Part shown: positions 6,125 through 8,155 of the stretch, piece by piece
Numbering within the stretch: position 1 is the stretch's first letter
Layout of the letters: each line of letters begins with the position of its first letter
Assembly (NCBI GenBank): GCA_902461475.1
Contig: CABPXX010000044.1
Location: forward strand, 1-8,155
DNA from: an uncultured Eubacteriales bacterium
GTDB taxonomy: Bacteria; Bacillota; Clostridia; Oscillospirales; Oscillospiraceae
Length of the DNA: 8,155 nt
Reading direction: 5' to 3'
Program-made: the position numbers and the translations under genes
The notes under the pieces: generated by a model
Database searches by the model: none
What the model saw: only the letters and a program-made list of their open reading frames with translations
What the model was told of the DNA's origin: nothing

Positions 6125-6153
6125 TTGTTCCGGTTGTCGAACTGTGATATAAT
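6125..6153 (+). promoter_or_regulatory. SigA-type promoter of purB with perfect extended -10
   Basis: TATAAT (6148-6153) is a perfect -10 box with TGA before it. A weak -35, TTGTTC (6125-6130), is 17 bases upstream. The start would be near 6160, leaving a leader of about 100 bases before the purB GTG. The spacer contains a Spo0A-box match, and an inverted repeat begins right after the -10. Confidence 0.8.
6135..6141 (+). promoter_or_regulatory. Candidate Spo0A box inside the purB promoter
   Basis: TGTCGAA is an exact match to the 7-base Spo0A box of B. subtilis and lies between the -35 and -10 of the purB promoter, where binding would block RNA polymerase. A 7-base match occurs by chance about once in a window of this size counting both strands, so position rather than sequence carries the argument. 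Confidence 0.4.
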
Positions 6154-6183
6154 GCTATCATTACGGGACATTGAAATGATAGC
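6154..6183. repeat. 9-bp perfect inverted repeat at the purB transcription start
   Basis: GCTATCATT (6154-6162) and AATGATAGC (6175-6183) are exact inverted copies separated by 12 bases; CGTTTTTT follows. The left arm touches the -10 box, so a transcript from the purB promoter would lack much of it. The repeat therefore suits a DNA operator better than an RNA hairpin, though it could act as a back-up terminator for transcription coming from the left. Confidence 0.6.
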
Positions 6184-6259
6184 CGTTTTTTGTTCCTGAA
6201 CGAAGTGGGGAATCCAAGGTTTTTCCCTGCTCATATCCAATAAGGGGGTTCTTTTCACC

Positions 6260-7696
6260 GTGAACAAATCTATTTACGAAAGTCCTCTCTCGTCTCGCTA
6301 TGCCAGTGATGAGATGCAGTACATCTTCTCTCCGGACAAGAAGTTCTCCACATGGCGCAAGCTGTGGGTGGCGCTGGCTCGGGCCGAGATGGAGCTGGGC
6401 CTGCCCGTGACTCAGGAGCAAATTCAGGAGATGGAGGCCCACCTGACCGACATCGACTATGACCTGACCGCTCAGAAGGAGAAGGAGCTGCGCCACGACG
6501 TCATGGCTCACATTCATACCTTCGGCACCCTGTGCCCCAAGGCCATGCCCATCATCCACCTAGGCGCCACCAGCTGCTATGTGGGTGACAACACCGACGT
6601 GATCATCATGCGGGAAGGCCTGGAGCTGGTTCGCGACAAGCTGGTGCGAGTGCTGTCCAACCTGTCCCAGTTCGCCCTGAAATACAAGGCTCTGCCCACT
6701 CTGGGCTTTACCCACTTCCAGGCCGCTCAGCTGGTCACCGTGGGCAAGCGCGCCACCCTGTGGATGAACGAGCTGCTCATGGACCTGGAGGAGATCGAGT
6801 ACCGCATTGCCAACCTGAAGCTGCTGGGCTGCAAGGGCACCACCGGAACTCAGGCCTCCTTCCTGGAGCTGTTTGAAGGGGACCACGAGAAGTGCAAGGA
6901 GCTGGACCGCCGCATCGCCAAAGAGATGGGCTTCGAGGCCTCCGTCCCCGTGTCCGGCCAGACCTACTCCCGGAAGGTGGACTCCGCCATCGTCTCCACC
7001 CTCTCCGGTATCGCCCAATCCGCCAGCAAGTTTGCCACCGATGTGCGCCTCCTGTGCCACCTCAAGGAGGTGGAGGAGCCCTTCGAGAGCAAGCAGATCG
7101 GCTCTTCTGCCATGCCCTATAAGCGCAACCCCATGCGCTGCGAGCGCATTTGCGCCCTGGCCCGCTATGTGATGGCCGATGTAATGAACCCCACCTTCAC
7201 CGCCGCCACCCAGTGGTTTGAGCGCACTCTGGACGACTCCGCCAACAAACGCATCTCTGTGCCCGAGGCCTTCCTGGCTGTGGACGCCATCTTGAACATC
7301 TACGAGAACGTGTCCGCCGGTCTGGTGGTCCACGAGAAGGTGATTGAGAAGCACATCCTGGAGGAACTGCCCTTTATGGCCAGTGAGAACATCATGATGG
7401 ACGCCGTGAAGAAGGGTGGCGACCGTCAGGAGCTCCACGAGCGCATCCGTGTCCACGCCCTGGAGGCTGGCCGCAATGTGAAGGACCTGGGTCTGAACAA
7501 CAACCTCATCGACCTCATTGCAGAAGATCCCCTCTTCGGCATGAGCCGGGAGGAGCTGGTGGCCCACATGGAGCCTTCCCGCTATATTGGCCGCTGCCCC
7601 CAGCAGGTGGAGGATTTCATTGCTGAGTGCATCACCCCCGTACTGGAGGCCCATTCTCAGGCTCTGACTGGAGTTCACACCGAACTCAAGGTTTAA
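6260..7696 (+). CDS. purB: Adenylosuccinate lyase PurB (long, human-type)
   Basis: A 478-residue cytosolic enzyme of the fumarase/aspartase superfamily. It removes fumarate from SAICAR to give AICAR and from adenylosuccinate to give AMP, so it serves both the main purine pathway and AMP formation. The superfamily signature GSSAMPYKRNP is at 281-291 and supplies the catalytic serine loop. His152 (GFTHFQ) and the HDVMAH segment (79-84) are the expected active-site histidine regions. WFERTLDDSANKR at 319-331 is also diagnostic. The protein is longer than the roughly 430-residue B. subtilis type and resembles human ADSL in KGTTGTQASFLELFEGD and GQTYSRKVD. Start is GTG, with AAGGGGG at 6242-6248, 11 bases upstream, a slightly long spacing. 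The pfkA gene follows after 37 bases with no terminator. Confidence 0.96.
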   Translation: MNKSIYESPLSSRYASDEMQYIFSPDKKFSTWRKLWVALARAEMELGLPVTQEQIQEMEAHLTDIDYDLTAQKEKELRHDVMAHIHTFGTLCPKAMPIIHLGATSCYVGDNTDVIIMREGLELVRDKLVRVLSNLSQFALKYKALPTLGFTHFQAAQLVTVGKRATLWMNELLMDLEEIEYRIANLKLLGCKGTTGTQASFLELFEGDHEKCKELDRRIAKEMGFEASVPVSGQTYSRKVDSAIVSTLSGIAQSASKFATDVRLLCHLKEVEEPFESKQIGSSAMPYKRNPMRCERICALARYVMADVMNPTFTAATQWFERTLDDSANKRISVPEAFLAVDAILNIYENVSAGLVVHEKVIEKHILEELPFMASENIMMDAVKKGGDRQELHERIRVHALEAGRNVKDLGLNNNLIDLIAEDPLFGMSREELVAHMEPSRYIGRCPQQVEDFIAECITPVLEAHSQALTGVHTELKV

Positions 7697-7733
7697 TTTC
7701 ACGCATCAATTTCATATTTTGGGAGGAATGAAC

Positions 7734-8155
7734 ATGGATACAGCAGTGCATCGTATCGGCGTATTTACCAGCGGCGGAGACGCTCCCGGCATGAATGCCG
7801 CCATCCGCGCCGTTGTCAGAACGTCCCTGCACATGGGAATTGAGTGTATCGGCATTCGTCGTGGCTACCATGGCCTTATCAACGGCGATTTTGCCCGTCT
7901 GGATTTTGAAAGCGTCAGCGATATCTCCCGTCGGGGTGGTACCATTCTGTACTCCGCCCGCAGCCTGGAGTTCAAGGAGCCTGCCGGCCGTGAGAAGGCC
8001 CTGGCCACCTGTAAGCTTCTGGGCTTGGATGCCCTGGTGGGTATCGGCGGTGACGGTACCTTCCGTGGTCTGCTGACCCTGGCTGAGAGCGGCATCTCTG
8101 TCATCGGTATCCCCGGTACCATCGACAACGATATCGCCTGTTCCTCCTACACCAT
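7734..8155 (+). CDS. pfkA: ATP-dependent 6-phosphofructokinase PfkA, partial (C-terminus beyond right edge)
   Basis: The first 140 residues of phosphofructokinase, which phosphorylates fructose 6-phosphate to the 1,6-bisphosphate at the committed step of glycolysis. The N-terminal nucleotide-binding segment GVFTSGGDAPGMNAAIR is at 9-25, RRGY at 42-45, LYSARS at 72-77, GGDGTF at 105-110 and GIPGTIDND at 125-133, whose aspartates are catalytic. Gly at both specificity positions (GGDG, not GGDD; PGTIDND, not PKTIDND) indicates ATP rather than pyrophosphate as donor. After TIDND the sequence reads IACSSYT, where most homologues have an acidic residue before YT. GGGAGG at 7721-7726 sits 7 bases before this ATG; an in-frame ATG at 7728 is too close to that site. 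It lies directly behind purB and may share its transcript. Confidence 0.95.
   Translation, partial: MDTAVHRIGVFTSGGDAPGMNAAIRAVVRTSLHMGIECIGIRRGYHGLINGDFARLDFESVSDISRRGGTILYSARSLEFKEPAGREKALATCKLLGLDALVGIGGDGTFRGLLTLAESGISVIGIPGTIDNDIACSSYT

Noticed and set aside
6127..6142. LexA (SOS) box in the purB promoter from GTTC and GAAC halves
   Set aside because: The half-sites are in reversed order and 8 bases apart, unlike the GAAC-N4-GTTC Gram-positive LexA site.
6125..6145. PurR-type box near the purB promoter
   Set aside because: The minus strand reads CCGGAAC rather than CCGAAC, one base too long for the Bacillus PurBox, and there is no paired second box.
6560..7702. A 380-codon open frame on the minus strand opposite purB
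   Set aside because: Same low-complexity composition, fully inside a conserved enzyme gene; no ribosome binding site or family motif.

Overview
The window comes from the chromosome of a spore-forming, moderately GC-rich member of the Clostridia. The best guess is the Oscillospiraceae/Flavonifractor-like group, which is an inference from gene content and from strong C/G bias at third codon positions. Support comes from a clostridial CotJA spore-coat protein, the near-universal clostridial SCIFF peptide with its radical SAM maturase, a SigH-like sigma factor, a probable SpoIIM-like membrane protein, and human-type PurB next to PfkA. No mobile element, CRISPR array, tRNA or rRNA was seen.

Layout. 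(1) Bases 1-235, minus strand: the 5' part of cotJA, running off the left edge. (2) Divergently from it, 388-1963, plus strand: scfA, a 47-residue peptide with six cysteines, and scfB, its radical SAM/SPASM maturase. A GC-rich hairpin separates the two and a strong terminator closes the unit. (3) 2068-2706: a 212-residue polytopic membrane protein resembling SpoIIM. (4) 2806-4997: ruvC-ruvA-ruvB, a complete Holliday-junction processing set with its own promoter. (5) 5098-6032: a SigH-like sigma factor and a small protein with four CxxC pairs, closed by a terminator. (6) 6260-8155: purB, then the 5' part of pfkA, behind a promoter that carries a perfect 7-base Spo0A-box match and a 9-bp inverted repeat.

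How the parts relate. ScfB should install non-alpha thioether links in ScfA, making a ranthipeptide. No exporter or protease lies beside the pair. RuvA loads RuvB motors onto a four-way junction and RuvC cuts it. CotJA, the SpoIIM-like protein and the SigH-like factor give the window a sporulation flavour. The Spo0A-box match in the purB promoter hints that purine synthesis may be tied to the same decision.

The most interesting elements are the transporter-less ScfA/ScfB pair with its intervening hairpin, the regulatory architecture in front of purB, and the SigH-like gene outside its usual neighbourhood. Most coding genes belong to known families. No wholly new system is evident; the novelty is in regulation and context. 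All intergenic stretches are shorter than 300 bases. The longest, 6033-6259, holds a terminator, a promoter and inverted repeats.
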